Assembly (NCBI GenBank): GCA_037953625.1
Contig: CM075655.1
Span: 75,419,501-75,483,500, forward strand
Direction of reading: 5' to 3'
Length of the DNA stretch: 64,000 bases
DNA from: Crotalaria pallida
Lineage: Eukaryota > Streptophyta > Magnoliopsida > Fabales > Fabaceae
In this document: piece after piece, positions 1 to 13,461 of the stretch
Position numbering within the stretch: position 1 is the stretch's first letter
Layout of the letters: each line of letters opens with the position of its first letter
The notes under the pieces: generated by a model
The model's input: only the letters and a program-made list of their open reading frames with translations
The model's database searches: none
Told to the model about the DNA's origin: nothing
Made by a program: the position numbers and the translations under genes

Positions 1-3000
1 AACAGCAAACCGATCTCAACTGCTCGTGTAGATAGCCAAACAAACAAACAATTGCTATCCCACTTCCTCGCTTAATGAGATCGAGGTCCAATCTTTGAGA
101 TGATTGGACGCCTTAATATGTTACCTAAATACCACGGCGTCTTAAGGGAAGCCCCTCTCTCACCTCGAATGACATATATCTCCAAGAGCTTTCCAAGCTT
201 CCCAAGTTGCTACTCCGGCCTCGTGTCCTAGAACATTTTTCCCGTGCGTTAGAAACGACTTAAATAAATTCTTAATCTCGTTTTGAAAACGCTTTGGAAC
301 AATTCTCTTTTTGAAAATACATTGCCAATATCCAAAAGATTTTAAATCCAAATCGAATCTATAAAATGTTTCCAAGAAACTTTGACAATTTTAAAATAAT
401 TTCTTCATCAAAACAGAATCCATTTCCTCTTAATTTAAAACATCTCGGTTATAAAATCATTATCCTTAAGCTTTAAACAAAATACAGAAATTCAAGAAGG
501 TAAAACTCCAAGACCAAATCAAATTGATTCATTTAATTTCTAAACTTCACAATATTATAAGATACTGATCAAAGAAGGTCATATAGAAATTTCAGATCAA
601 TTTAAGTTGTTTAAATCATACTTTTTCAAATGAAACATTTTCCAATTCCTTTGAAATCCAAACATAAATTTTTCACCAATAAATCTCACAAACAAAATTC
701 AGAACAATTCTAATTAAATCTAAATCTTTCCAAAAACACATTCAATTAGCAAAAAGAGCAACACATAAAAGTTTCAAAGCATTCACAAGCTCACATAATG
801 TAAATCACATTTTCAATCATTCAAAACCATTAGTTAAATTATAATCTTAATAAATTAACTCAATTACCCATAAGAAAATAATTTAAATTAAGCCTTGTGA
901 CTAATTCATCAAGGACCGAATTACCATGGTTATTAATTTCTACTCACTAATAAACTTTACAACTTGAAATCATTGAATTAACATTACAAAATTTCTTTTC
1001 ACATAATCAAATCAACTTATTAATTTTTATTTATAAAACCAAAAAGATTAAAGGAAACACACATCACTTTCATCCAACACATAGCATCATGCGCTTAGGA
1101 ACATAGCCATTATCAAAGGTCATTTCATGAAGACAATTTTCCAACCTCATGAACATGCATTGGCCGAATCATACACATTTAATTTTGCAAGGATTTAATG
1201 CACAAATAAAGATATAAAATCATGAAATCATTTTCTTTCTTTTGGGCTAAAAACCGTGAGCATCAAGAAGAAAAATTAACAATTTTAATTCATTTTCAAA
1301 ACAATACTTTGAGTCACAAACCACCACAAAATATCACACATATCTTCTTAAATTGAATTATTTCATGCATGTACTTTTTAAGCCTTTAAATTAAAATAGA
1401 TTCATCATGCATGTAACTTAAATGATGATCAAACATAATCTTCCTACCTCTTTCTAGGTTGGCCGAATGCCCATATACACAAGACAAGGTTTTTGGTTCA
1501 ATTTTTCAACACACACAAAAGTCATATAATCACATCAAGACATGTAGGATTTCAAGGCAACTTTTCAAAGCACATACTACATCATTTATCAACATGCATC
1601 AAATAAATTCAAGTTCATCACTTATTTTTAAATAAAAATCAATATTACACTTTAAACTTCTAAAAATGACATGCATATACTTAAAATCATTAGATCTAGT
1701 CTTAACACACACATGCATCAACTTTTTACAAAATAGAAAGCATATATCCTTGTTTTACCAAACATGGCCGAATAGGCTTTCACAAAATAAAACATGCACA
1801 AGATCAAACACTAGATCAAATCATGTTTTCACTCAAAAATTATTTTAAAGCTTGCTTCTTTAATTTCTTTTCAAAACCGTGTCATATATAAAAGAAAAAC
1901 ATGATCTTTTCTCTTAAAATTAACATGCAAGACCAAAGCTCTCAACTTTTTCACTCATCAAACAAAGATCATTACATGCACACACTTAAATCAACTAAGA
2001 TCATTATTAAACTTACATGCAAGAATAAAGACTTTAACTTTTTCACAAATCAAGTTTAAATCACATATTTATTCATCAAATAATCATAGAAATACACATA
2101 GATCACGGTTTAGCAAAAAGATTCAACATGCAAAGCCAAAGATTTCCACTTTTTTATTAATCAAATTTAGATCATGAATTTATTCATCAAATCGTTTCAT
2201 GAAAGCATTTTAAATCACGGTTTTAAGCAAGAAATTTAACATGCAAGGAAGTTTTATTTTAGACTTCACAAAAATCCCAACTTTCTTTAGATCTTTAAGG
2301 TTTTAGTTAGAAAAACATCAAGATCCATTAAGAAAACTTGAACCGAATCACCAAGCATAAAGTTACATATATTACAAATCATTTTTAGTCTTTAAAGTCC
2401 TTGATTAAGTAAAAACAACACATAAACTCATCTCTCAAACCATAAAATTAAACATGCAAGAAGAAAAGAATAGAGATCTACAAACTAAAAGGAAAAATCT
2501 AAACTATTACAATCTTCCTCTTGATCTTCGAGGCACCTACCATGAAAAAGGTTGATCTTCTAGCTCCTAACACTCTTGATCTTCAAAGAAAAACTCTTGA
2601 TCTAGCTTGAAACCTCCTTTTTCTTCCTCTCTACCTCTCGGCCACCCTCTCTCTCTCTCTCTCTCTCTTTCTTTTTCTCTCTAAGTCTAAGAGTTAAATG
2701 GGCTCTTAGAGTTGTGTTTTTGGTGTTGGAAGGGAAAGTGTGAAGTGGAAAATGAAATGAGGGAAAATGAACCAAGGCCTCTCCTATTTATAGGCCAACG
2801 AATCATTCCCCCTTTTGCCCTTAGGTTTTTGGTTCGGTCATGCACAATGGGAGGGGAGGTTTTGTCCTTCCAAAAGTTTGCATGTAGGGAATCTAATCAA
2901 GGGGACATGGTGGAGTGATTTAAGGAACTAGATCATTCCATGTCTAATTACTTTTGGCTACTACTTAGAATTTCTACTAACTTAGTTAACTCATGGTTCT

Positions 3001-3708
3001 AATCTAGCCTATTGGTTTCTTGTCCTAAAAATGAAATCTTACACTTACATACACATACATACATACGCAGCACACATATATACATACATGCATCTTACAT
3101 GTTTATTTTCTAATCATACTTATTTATAATCATCAATTCACACAACAATGCAATTAGTTCTAAGGAATCACATTCACACAATCATCTTCATGCATCACTC
3201 ATTAAACACACATTAAACCAAGAACACATCACATAAAATTCATGCCATGATAATAATTTCATTTTCTACGAAACACATTTCTCAAAATTCGTATTTTACA
3301 AACTCAGAAATAAATTTTTATAAATCAATCCATAAAATTCCAAAAATCACATTTTCAAATTCTACGTTTCAAGACGATCGTTTTCGTATAAAGATCATAA
3401 AATTCCGAGTTACGGTTAAAAAGATACGAATTTTCAAAGTTAACAAATCCAAAAATTTCATTTCTAACAAAAATCATCCTTGATAAAAATTAGAACTTAT
3501 CTCTTTTTGATCAATTTACTCCAAAACTCAACAAAATCATTCACTTTAAATCTAGGAAAAGAATTTGTTTATAAAAATCCATGAAAATCAATACTTTGTC
3601 TCTTACGCTCGTAAAATACTTGTCTGAAAGTCTTTTATAAACAGAACCTCAAGGTTTATTTTGACAAAATTCGTTTATGCACGTATGGGAAAAATGCGGG
3701 GTGTTACA
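1..3708 (-). repeat. LARD1 3' LTR, partial
   Basis: Positions 1-1409 repeat 7731-9162, and the sequence from 1410 to 3708 repeats 27378-29672, the two halves of the interrupted 5' LTR. The LTR start on the minus strand is at 3708, next to a polypurine tract. This copy has no LARD2 insertion: a single CATGT at 1410-1414 marks the empty site. Against the 5' LTR it lacks about 19 bp near 230 (around the GTCC/TAGAAC join) and has scattered point changes. It contains a CT microsatellite near 2650-2670 and a CA/TA-rich stretch near 3050-3095. Short open frames here have no family resemblance. Confidence 0.88.
2783..2794 (-). promoter_or_regulatory. TATA box in LARD1 3' LTR
   Basis: The minus strand reads CCTATAAATAGG, a near-ideal plant TATA box. 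It is followed by a pyrimidine- and CA-rich stretch expected around a transcription start. The same box lies in the 5' LTR copy at 28742-28753. LARD2 has the homologous region but a weaker box. Confidence 0.7.
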
Positions 3709-3745
3709 TTCTCCCCAACTTGAAGATTTCTCGTCCCCGAGAAAT
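3709..3745 (-). other. LARD1 polypurine tract and upstream hairpin
   Basis: On the minus strand a perfect 8-bp stem, ATTTCTCG with CGAGAAAT, closes a GGGA loop (3726-3745). It is followed by CTTCAAGTTGGGGAGAA, the polypurine tract abutting the 3' LTR start. The same layout occurs in LARD2 and, with a different stem sequence, in Tekay-A. Confidence 0.75.
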
Positions 3746-5405
3746 GCTGCGTAGAGTCTGTTTGATTTGTGAACGCGTAACTCCCTGAAGTAATTCCTTC
3801 CCTCCTTAACTGCAGCAACCGTCGCATCTTTGGTTATGTACCATCTATTCATCATTCTGAAGAGCGAATCAAACGGATTACTTGCAAAAGTAATCTCTCG
3901 AAATACTCTCAATAACAAATAGGGTGGGGTAGAAACAATACGGTTTCACTGACGACAAAGGACTGAAGGGTTTAATGGCATCAAAACAGCATCCAAAAAC
4001 AACAGGGTTACGCTCATTTGGGGTCAAGATACTACCACACTTAGGATTACATTCTTCTCATCAGTTCAAGCCTAAACGAGTTACCTCTGAAAACCTCACA
4101 ATTCCAAATACTCCCCAACTTAAATGACTCTTATCCCTATACATCACATTCATCATCACAAACTTAACCTCTAAACACTCCTGTCCTTCACCACTTTTTG
4201 GTCAATCTTACAAAATTTCACATCACTTAGCTCCAATCTATCCTCTTATTGCCTTATATCTCACCAAATAATGCTCCTTATCGGGCTTCTATGGTCGCTA
4301 TTATATCTTCCTTTTACTCTAACAACCACTAATCCCTAAGAAACATGCACTATCTCACTCCCTATCTCAAACACTGAATCACATAACTTAAACATTCTAA
4401 ACCCTTTTTCCACATTCCACAATTTTTCTCATATTCTAAACCATCAAAATTTCGTCAATCCAGGGACTCACTGTCTATTACCACATCAGATCTTAGCTTT
4501 TTACCTAACCTTGGGTCAACACTTAGGAGTTCTATCCGCAAATTCCACCATCTTATCAGTTCGACTTTACCATATCATCACTTATTCACCTCTGTCTAAC
4601 CATTTTACAACTCAATTCAAGACACTTAGGACTCTAAATTCTAACGATCACCTTAATTTCTTCCTCATCTTATCACCACCTAAACCATTATTTTGACCAA
4701 ATCCGGCATCAAAGCTCTCACTCGCCACTTATCTAAGACTCAAAAGGGTACTCCTATTTTCTCCAAGACTCATACTTCCTTCATTCATACTAACTAATCC
4801 TTATTCTCCTTAACCTCAGCAACTTTTGCCTAACATCACTTCACAACTCACTTCCTAGTCTAGGGATATCTACTCGACTGGGATAGGGTGTCAGAGTCCA
4901 AAATTTTCAACAAGATTTTAGGAAAGAACAAAGGTCTGGTCCAAGATAAAAAGGAAAAAGCTTCAGGTTCATCAACAATCAAGGCTTTGTCAAGTTTCCT
5001 TGATAGAACAGGAGCTAGGATTTTCAAATAAACATTTTCAAGCGTCATGCCAAAGCAATTTGGCAGCGCATAGGGTTTATACAAGAAAAGCTTCAACAAG
5101 AAAAGAGAGTTCTAGTCACAAGACAAGATCTCATAGCTTAAGGGTCATCACAAACAAAAGGGGTTCACGTCAAAGATGAGTTCAACGAAAGAAGATTCGA
5201 ATCACACACATTAACACCTTATGACGATACCAATCGTTGTTCCTTGATTCCACTGTAGACGAAAACCAATGCGTTTTCCGGGAAACATTCGCGTACTCTT
5301 AGCGTTCCTCTATCCGCATCTATCGCTATCTTACTACTAACACACACACAGAGTCACACAGCAGGGCATGTAAGTCCATGCATAAAGTTACTTGGATTAA
5401 CCATT

Positions 5406-5417
5406 GCTCTGATACCA
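5406..5417 (-). other. LARD1 primer-binding site
   Basis: The minus strand reads TGGTATCAGAGC, complementary to the 3' end of plant initiator methionine tRNA. It lies four bases inside the 5' LTR end (TGTTACA ending at 5422). Confidence 0.9.
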
Positions 5418-5775
5418 TAACTGTAACATGCCGATTCGGCAACTTGAAAACCACAGTTTCTTAAGTTAAATATAGTGAAGCTTTGGGCCATTTTTTTTTA
5501 CAAGTGTTACATAGACGTGAGAACACTTAGACTTTTAAAACATAGTTACAATTAAAAACTCATGTTCTCACATTGCATAAAATCTTTCAAGTTCCAAACC
5601 GTGATGTCACAAGACACCGCACCTTGAAACTTGTTTACAAAACATCATTTTAAATACACAGCCCATTTACTTGTTTCAAAACATCAGTGTTGAATAAAAC
5701 TTTTGCCGGGGTACAGTATGATAGAGCTAAGGCAACTAAGAACTTACAATGGAATACATTCCTCCGGAGGATTAC

Positions 5776-6039
5776 CTATCCTCTAGTCATACACACTAAG
5801 ACTTGCATCCTAACTCTGAGCCTAGGCAGATCAAGCTCTCGATCATCTTCGTCTGCCAGATGATTCTCGGGCCTCGGGTACCAATACTCGTCGCTGAGAC
5901 TTTCTTCCGTGTCTACCTCAGACCGCCAAGCAGAATCGTCGTCCTTTGCCACTTCAGGAGTTTCTTCCACAGAGTGGTCTCCTTTCAACGGAGATGCCCC
6001 TATCCCCCGAACAAGCTGGAATCTCGCTATACTATCCAT
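5776..6039 (-). CDS. Putative small acidic ORF inside LARD1 LTR (87 aa)
   Basis: This is an 87-codon frame in sense orientation near the end of the 5' LTR. The product is hydrophilic and acidic, with Asp/Glu clusters in the middle and a basic C-terminal part; I recognise no domain. The start ATG is immediately preceded by AG after a T-rich stretch, so it looks like the first codon after a splice acceptor, as in the Tekay LTRs. LARD2 has AG-ATGG at the homologous place, but its frame is only 46 codons and not obviously similar. The other LARD1 LTR copy lies outside the window, so conservation cannot be tested here. It could be a chance frame. Confidence 0.35.
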   Translation of the reverse strand: MDSIARFQLVRGIGASPLKGDHSVEETPEVAKDDDSAWRSEVDTEESLSDEYWYPRPENHLADEDDRELDLPRLRVRMQVLVCMTRG

Positions 6040-6746
6040 CTAAGGATCATACAAAAAAAATTTCCAATGCAAAGCAGAAATACAGGAGAGAGTGAGCTAC
6101 CCAAAACAGCTATGTCGACTATGTGGAATTACAATAGGCAAATATTAAGACAAGCAATAAACATCAAACAAACCAAAACAACAACAAGATCATCATTATC
6201 ATCATATAATTAATCACAAATGTTATAATCGATTTCTTGTAATAACATTCTCAGAATCCTTCTCATGAAACTTACACAATTCCTTTATCCATTCTTTCTC
6301 CAATCCTTACTCAAGCTTATCAATTATTCCAAGAATCTCTCCTTATATTTGTGTTATAAATATCATTCAGTACTTGATATCTTTATTGCACTCTTCTTTT
6401 GATCATTTCAATCTCTTAAGTCTTATCGTTCTAGTTCGCTCAATGATGCGGGGAAATCATCACTGAGCTCGCACACACGTCTACATCTCCTCGGTCATCC
6501 ACCCAACCTAGTCGGAAGCAAACAGGAGTATAGGACCTTTACCACGTGGGCACGACAGCTGTCTCAACAATTGGCTCCAAGCCAGGAGAACCGTAGAAAA
6601 CTCGGGTACAGTCTCAAATCAATTCAATTCATATCATATCATATAATCAAGGCTCACTGTAGAAAACTCGGGTACAGTGGCGATCACAAATGCCCCGTTC
6701 CAGTCCCTCTCACTGTTCAAGATTTGCAATCTAGGGGGCGACGATA

Positions 6747-6838
6747 TTTTCTAGTTGGCCTGCAGAACTTACCACGGCGTTGGACCCAGTCCCTTCCACG
6801 TTCGTATGCCACATGTGGAGTTCGTTCCGCCTAGAAAA
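6747..6838 (-). other. Conserved hairpin in LARD1 LTR
   Basis: The arms TTTTCTAG (6747-6754) and CTAGAAAA (6831-6838) pair perfectly. Inside them, GCAGAAC (6762-6768) faces a GTTCCGC partner at 6824-6830 with mismatch or wobble. The same structure at the homologous place in LARD2 has a different outer stem sequence, which suggests a maintained RNA fold. Confidence 0.45.
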
Positions 6839-7205
6839 ATACTCTACACTTCTTGACGTTTCACCGTCATTGTCCTCCCCTAATGCAATCTCCACCTTCG
6901 TATCCGCAGATACCCATGGTACCTTCCTCTCCACTACTTCGATACGACACTCATAGCTCACCGCATTCGTTAATGTCTTTTAAAGTCTTTTAAAGTTTTG
7001 GAGTTTTAATTAACGGCTTGATCCTAACGGTCGGCTCATCCTTGGTGCATCCCTTCAACGAGTCCCGACCACTAATCGTTAATCCGTTCCCCAAAGAATC
7101 TCAACAGCATCTTGCATCATATCTCTTTCTCATGCATGTTATCAGCATTATTCTCATCAGCTATTGCTCAACAACTTCATCAGCCTCTTCCTAATCAATC
7201 ATTGC

Positions 7206-7357
7206 TCAGCAGCATCATCAGCATCTTTCTCATCATCATTGCTCAGCAGCATCATCAGCATCTTTCTCCTCAGTTGTTACTCAGCAGCACCATCAGCGTC
7301 TTTCTCCTCAGTTGTTACTCAGCAGCACCATCAGCGTCTTTCTCCTCATCATCTCCA
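7206..7357. repeat. 38-bp minisatellite in LARD1 5' LTR
   Basis: Four tandem units begin TCAGCAGCA at 7206, 7243, 7281 and 7319 (periods 37, 38 and 38 bp). Degenerate copies precede them from about 7150. The array produces misleading open frames rich in Ser, Leu and Gln on the plus strand. It is absent from LARD2. Confidence 0.8.
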
Positions 7358-9162
7358 CGCTTCCGCTCGCCTCGTCGGGTATTTCTTATCACCATCTTGA
7401 AAATCATCTTTTCATCTCCATTCTTTCTCAAACTTAGCTAGTAATTTTCTTCCATTCATTATTTATCTCTTTCACAGTTTCATTCACATCATGACTTATC
7501 TTTTTCTCAATTGTTCTCACAATTCTTATTCGTACTTCTTTTCTTCCCATTACTTTCAAAATTTCGTTCTTATCATCTCATGATTCAGGTGTAATTAAAT
7601 ATTTTCCAAACAGCTTCACAATTTCTTAATAGATAAGTAAATCACTTCACATACCAATAAAATCAAGTAGCTCATTCATAATTACTAAAAACATAGCATC
7701 ATACTATCTCGGCAAAGACATATCAACTAAAAACAGCAAACCGATCTCAACTGCTCGTGTAGATAGCCAAACAAACAAACAATTGCTATCCCGCTTCCTC
7801 GCTTAATGAGATCGAGGTCCAATCTTTGAGATGATTGGACGCCTTAATATGTTACCTAAATACCACGGCGTCTTAAGGGAAGCCCCTCTCTCACCTCGAA
7901 TGACGTATATCTCCAAGAGCTTTCCAATCTTCCCAAGTTGCTACTCCGGCCTCGTGTCCTTTTCGTCCGTTACCCGAACTAGAACATTTTTCCCGTGCGT
8001 TAGAAACGACTTAAATAAATTCTTAATCTCGTTTTGAAAACGCTTTGGAACAATTCTCTTTTTGAAAATACATTGCCAATATCCAAAAGATTTTAAATCC
8101 AAATCGAATCTATAAAATGTTTCCAAGAAACTTTAAGACAATTTTAAAATAATTTCTTCATCAAAACAGAATCCATTTCCTCTTAATTTAAAACATCCCG
8201 ATTATAAAATCATTATCCTTAACCTTTAAACAAAATACAGAAGTTCAAGAAGGTAAAACTCCAAGACCAAATCAAATTGATTCATTTAATTTCTAAACTT
8301 CACAATATTATAAGATACTGATCAAAGAAGGTCATATAGAAATTTCAGATCAATTTAAGTTGTTTAAATCATACTTTTTCAAATGAAACATTTTCCAATT
8401 CCTTTGAAATCCAAACATAAATTTTTCACCAATAAATCTCACAAACAAAATTTAGAACAATTCTAATTAAATCTAAATCTTTCCAAAAACACATTCAATT
8501 AGCATAAAGAGCAACACATAAAAGTTTCAAAGCATTCACAAGCTCACATAATGTAAATCACATTTTCAATCATTCAAAACCATTAGTTAAATTATAATCT
8601 TAATAAATTAACTCAATTACCCATAAGAAAATAATTTATATTAAGCCTTGTGACTAATTCATCAAGGATCGAATTACCATGGTTATTAATTCCTACTCAC
8701 TAATAAACTTTACAACTTGAAATCATTGAATTAACATTACAAAGTTTCTTTTCACATAATCAAATCAACTTATTCATTTTTATTTCTAAAACCAAAAAGA
8801 TTAAAGGAAACACACATCACTTTCATCCAACACATAGCATCATGCACCTAGGAACATAGCCATTATCAAAGGTCATTTCATGAAGACAATTTTCCAACCT
8901 CATGAACATGCATTGGCCGAATCATACACATATAATTTTGCAAGGATTTAATGCACAAATAAAGATATAAAATCATGAAATCATTTTCTTTCTTTTGGGC
9001 TAAAAACCGTGAGCATCAAGAAGAAAAATTAACAATTTTAATTCATTTTCAAAACAATACTTTGAGTCACAAACCACCACAAAATATCACACATATCTTC
9101 TTAAATTGAATTATTTCATGCATGTACATTTTAAGCCTTTAAATTAAAATAGATTCATCATG

Positions 9163-9167
9163 CATGT
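9163..9167. repeat. Left target-site duplication of LARD2 (CATGT)
   Basis: CATGT here is repeated at 27378-27382 immediately after LARD2. The uninterrupted LTR copy at 1410-1414 has it once, which proves the insertion point. Confidence 0.95.
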
Positions 9168-12100
9168 TGTAACACCCCGCAAATTCCTCGTATTAATTTA
9201 AAATACTAAAGAGATTTATTTTGAGAAAAGTGTTTTTGAAAGAACAATTTTCTTAAATAATATTCCTAATTCACGTTTTCAAGGTGATAAGTGATTTTAA
9301 AGAAATGATATTCATGAAATTATGTCATGAATTTTAAAGTTAAGTTTTTGGGAATAATGACTGATTAAAATTCTTTTAAGTAGTGATTTATTTTCTATAG
9401 GTGTGTGTGCTTGATATTTTGGCATTTTAAAGGAATTATAAACATGAGTAATTTTATGAGAAAAAGATTTATTTTAAGTGTGTATATATATATGTATGTG
9501 CGATTATGTATATGTATGCTTGGAATTATGTGGAGATTTAATTGGTGAATGAATGTGATTATATGTGCATGTATGTGTGTATGTGTAAATATATGAGTGT
9601 GCCGTGTGTATATGTGTGAGTGTAGAAGAGAAACCTAGAAATTTCCTAAGTAACTAAGTGGTAACCAAATCATAACTAAATCCTAACCAAGTCCTAACTA
9701 GGTGAAGTGATGAATATGCATGTGTATACGTGTGAGAGTGAGTGTGTGCAACGTGTGATGCTTGTATGTGTGCATGTGTGTGTTTGGCCGTGTGTGTATG
9801 TATATGCATGAAGGGAACCTTGACTTTCTTGCACCCTAAGGAAGTAGACTAGTGACATATAGGTTTGGTTTAGTGTAAAGTATAGTTAAGGATTTGACCA
9901 ACCAATAGGACCAAGGATTAAGCCTAATTTCACTCTATTTGTCTCGTGGTTTGGTCCTAAGCCATGCAACTTTTTGTGAAGCCAAAATTGCCCCTTAAGC
10001 AACTCTCTTGGCCGAATAATTCAAGGGCACTTGGGGAATTACTCGTGTGCCTACATATGTCCCAAGCCATAGTTCACTCCCAACTCTTCCTTCACATTTC
10101 ATTTTCCACACCTAAACACTTGTTCTAAGAGTCTCATTAAACTCTTAGAAAGATATAGAAAGAGAGAGAAACCATGAGCTCAAGGAGAGAAAGAAGGAGG
10201 AAGAACAAGTCCAAGCCTTAGCATCCTTGAGGATTAAGTGAAGAAGGTTGAAGATCTTCTCTTCTTCTTTGGTTTACTCGAAGATTATAGAGTGTTAGGA
10301 GTAGTTTTTATTTTCTAAGCCTTGTAAGGTCCTTTTGTTGTTGCATGTTTACTTTCTTGTAGATCCATGTTTGAATGTAAATTCCTAGTCTTGATCTTGA
10401 CTTTTCAAGAGCCACCCAAACTTGTAGACCCTTAAACCATGGACTCTTCTATTCGGCCATATCTAGCAAATTAGGTTGCGATGATTTTTATTTTGCTCAT
10501 GCATGTTGGTTTGATGATGGTTGAAGTTGATTTAAGTAGTTTCAATGCCTTGATTTTTACCTTGATCTTTATAAGCTTTGATTTTTGGTTCACTTTTCAA
10601 AAAGACTTTGATCTCTCGCTTGTGATCACGGTTTTGTTTAAATATGTGTTTAAATTCATGAATGGTCTTGATTCTCTCTTGCATGTTTGATTTTGTGACC
10701 TTATGATCCTTATTCTCTTTTGAATGTTCTCCTTATACCTTGACCTTGGATTCTTAGAATAAAAGAATTTATAAATCACTAAATCAAGAACTAGGTAATT
10801 CGGTCATGAGTAGAAAAATTAGGTCTTGATGCTTTTCATCTTAATCTAGGCTCTTACATGTTTGCTTTAGGTTTGTAAAAGTTTATTTAAGTAGTCTAGA
10901 TGTTTTGATCTTGGGTTTTATCTTTAAAAAGTCTTGATATTTACGTTTGTATGTCACGGTTTTGATCCTTCTCTTTTCAAAATGATTTTATCCTTCATTT
11001 GTATCATTATGATTAATTTCATGACTTAATCTATGAGATTTAAGTACATGCATGTGGTTTTGAGTAAAAAGGATTTTTATCTTTCTTCATGACCATCTCG
11101 GTTTTACAAAGAAAACAAAGAAACGAGTTTCGGAAAAAAAAATGATTTTTAACTTGAATCCATGATCTATGTACATGCATGATTAATTCTTTTGATTTAA
11201 GAACCTTATGATTTGTATGACTGAAAAATGAACTTAAAACCAATGCCTTGTTATGATGAGGTTCGGCCTAGTTTGATAAGTAGACTAGGGTTCTTTTTCT
11301 CATGAATTGACTTGGAGTAATGAGTATGTATTGAAAATTATTGCTAAATTAATGTGTTTAAATTTGTGTTGTGAATCTTTAAATTTTATTCGGTTTTTGA
11401 TTAAAAATAAAGGGAATGAATGAATTAAAAGACTTGGAAAAGCTTTGTACTTAATATATATATATGTGTGTGTTCGGTTAAGAGAAAAAGGAAGAATAAA
11501 TAATTTTGTTGCATGAAAAAGGAAAATAGAATTTAAGTGTTTAAAATAAACCAAGTTAATTTGTGTGTTTTATATTTGGAATTCTTGACTTATTTTTCTT
11601 GATTATATTCGGTCATGTACTATAAGTGAGTCTAGGAAATTTAGCTGCATGAAGATAAATTTATATGATGATTTTTGAAAAGGATTCGAGATGTTTAAAG
11701 TGAGAAAAATAAATGTGTTTGATTTAAATCTTTAGTTCAATGTGGTTTGTGAATTTATGCATGCTTAAGTGTTTTGTGTTGTGAACTATTTGTGAACTGT
11801 ATGATTTCATTTTTTTAAGTGTTGTTGTGGTTGTGTGCTAGTTATGCTTGACAAGGACTTGAGTTTTAAAATGATTAATTTTGGATCAAAGAATTGTTTA
11901 AAGTGAAAAGTGTTTTGGAAATGTTTCGGAGTTTTATCAAAATGATTTTTCGTAAAATAATCCTTGGCTGTCCCGAATTATTTAAAATCGTTTCTTAACC
12001 TTGAAAATGTATTCAAGTGAATTGAAGTAAAGTTTTTAAGTGATATGTAATTTATGAAAAACCCGGATTTAAAAACAGTGCATTTTCGGTGTTTTCGAAG

Positions 12101-13359
12101 ATAATTGAGGTGTTGTCCAAGGCAGACCAGCAACCCAATCAACTGATCTAAATTGTTTTATAAAATGTTTTCAAGAGATTTTAAAGAACTTAAAGTGCTA
12201 GAAATATGTTAGAGTTGTTTTGAAAATAATCACCTTTTTAAGCTTTCCGATGAGAAACAAAATGTGCAATGATGTCAGAAAATACTTTCTTAATACAAAT
12301 TAATGACGTAAACGTATTTTATTTAGTACGAGGAATCTTAAAGATGAGGGATTGGGGCAACTGGAAGAGACAAGGATCCGAGGAGGGCATTGCATTTAAT
12401 TGCTGGACCTCAGCTGAGAGAGAAGCTATCCTAAGACATTGTGGTGTTTAGGTGAATTACTAGGACGTCCCGTATCCTCTCAAAGATCGGGACTACGTGG
12501 TTGGAGTCAGTAGTATAAGTGGCAATTGTTTGCCCTGTGTGGCCACTTATACGAAGGTGACGAAAACCACACTGTTATTGTGTGATGTTGTGTGTGGTTT
12601 GCATGCTTTTATTTAATTATGTTTGATAATGCTTATTGTTATTAATTGTGATGAGTAAAATATTGACGGACGTCTGTTACGTCCTGAATAAAGAAATGAA
12701 AAGAAAAAGAATGAGTTGTGAAAGTAATAAGACTGAAAGTAAAGAGATAATGAGGAAGGAGTGATGATAAAGAATCAAGATTGGGGAAACACGAATGAGG
12801 ATGTTGAGAACGAGCCAGAGCTGGGAGATGAGATGTGGAAGTAGATGTGAGATGTGATATCTCGTTTACGTTTTTGGGAAGAAGCTTAGTGTTGAGTTGA
12901 GCTTGCTCCTCCATTAACACTCACCCAAAAACGTGATTTTTGAAAAGGGTTATGAAAAGAAATTCTTATGCAAAGGTTTTTGAAATGAAGTTTTAAAAAT
13001 GTTTTGAGATAGTTTGAGCAAACTGTTTTGAGAAAAGATTTTGAAAGGGGATAATTGTGAGAAATGGAGAATGTTGAGAAAGTACGAGGAATGAGATTGT
13101 GATGTGAACCCAGCTCTGTGCTATGTGAGATTTGTTGAGAGAAAGATTGTGCCAAGTTAGTGGTCGGGACTCATTGAAGGGTTGCACGAAGGATGGGCCG
13201 ACCTTAGGTTAATTAAAAAGATAAAAGACTTAAAAGACATACGCGGTAAGGTGTGAGAGTGCGAAGTAGTGGAGAGGAAGAAACGATAGGTATCTGCGGA
13301 TACTTAGGACGAGATTGCATTAGGGGAGGACGACGACGGTGAAATGTCAAGTAGTCTAG

Positions 13360-13461
13360 AGTATGTTTCTGGGCAGAACAAACTCCATAAGTGGTGCACT
13401 AACGTGGTGGGGACTGGGTCTAATGTCGTGGTATGTTCTGCAGGCCCACTAGAAACATACT
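13360..13461 (+). other. Conserved hairpin in LARD2 5' LTR
   Basis: An 11-bp arm AGTATGTTTCT (13360-13370) pairs perfectly with AGAAACATACT (13451-13461). Inside it, GCAGAAC (13373-13379) pairs with GTTCTGC (13435-13441). The 3' LTR copy has the same structure near 26194-26295. The homologous LARD1 structure keeps pairing with different bases. Confidence 0.5.

Larger units (their letters stand above)
3709..5421 (-). other. LARD1 internal region, non-coding
   Basis: This 1.7-kb interior lies between the primer-binding site (5406-5417) and the polypurine tract (next to 3709). Frames of up to about 90 codons exist on both strands, but none shows gag, protease, reverse transcriptase, RNase H or integrase motifs. 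The first 80 bases after the primer site resemble the same part of LARD2 (shared GCATGG, ACATGC and ACTCTGTGTG blocks), so the two interiors are related. The region probably carries only cis signals for priming and packaging (inference). Confidence 0.75.
5422..9167 (-). repeat. LARD1 5' LTR, downstream part
   Basis: This is the 3' portion (in element orientation) of the 5' LTR, separated from the rest at 27378-29672 by LARD2. Positions 7731-9162 match the left edge of the window. It includes a GC-rich block (about 6440-6960) that is also well conserved in LARD2, a 38-bp minisatellite, and a small acidic open frame near its end. The last five bases, CATGT, are the left target duplication of LARD2. 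Confidence 0.88.

Noticed and set aside
7112..7441. 109-codon and overlapping 78-codon plus-strand frames
   Set aside because: They are produced by the 38-bp minisatellite in the LARD1 LTR and run antisense to the element; no protein-like features.
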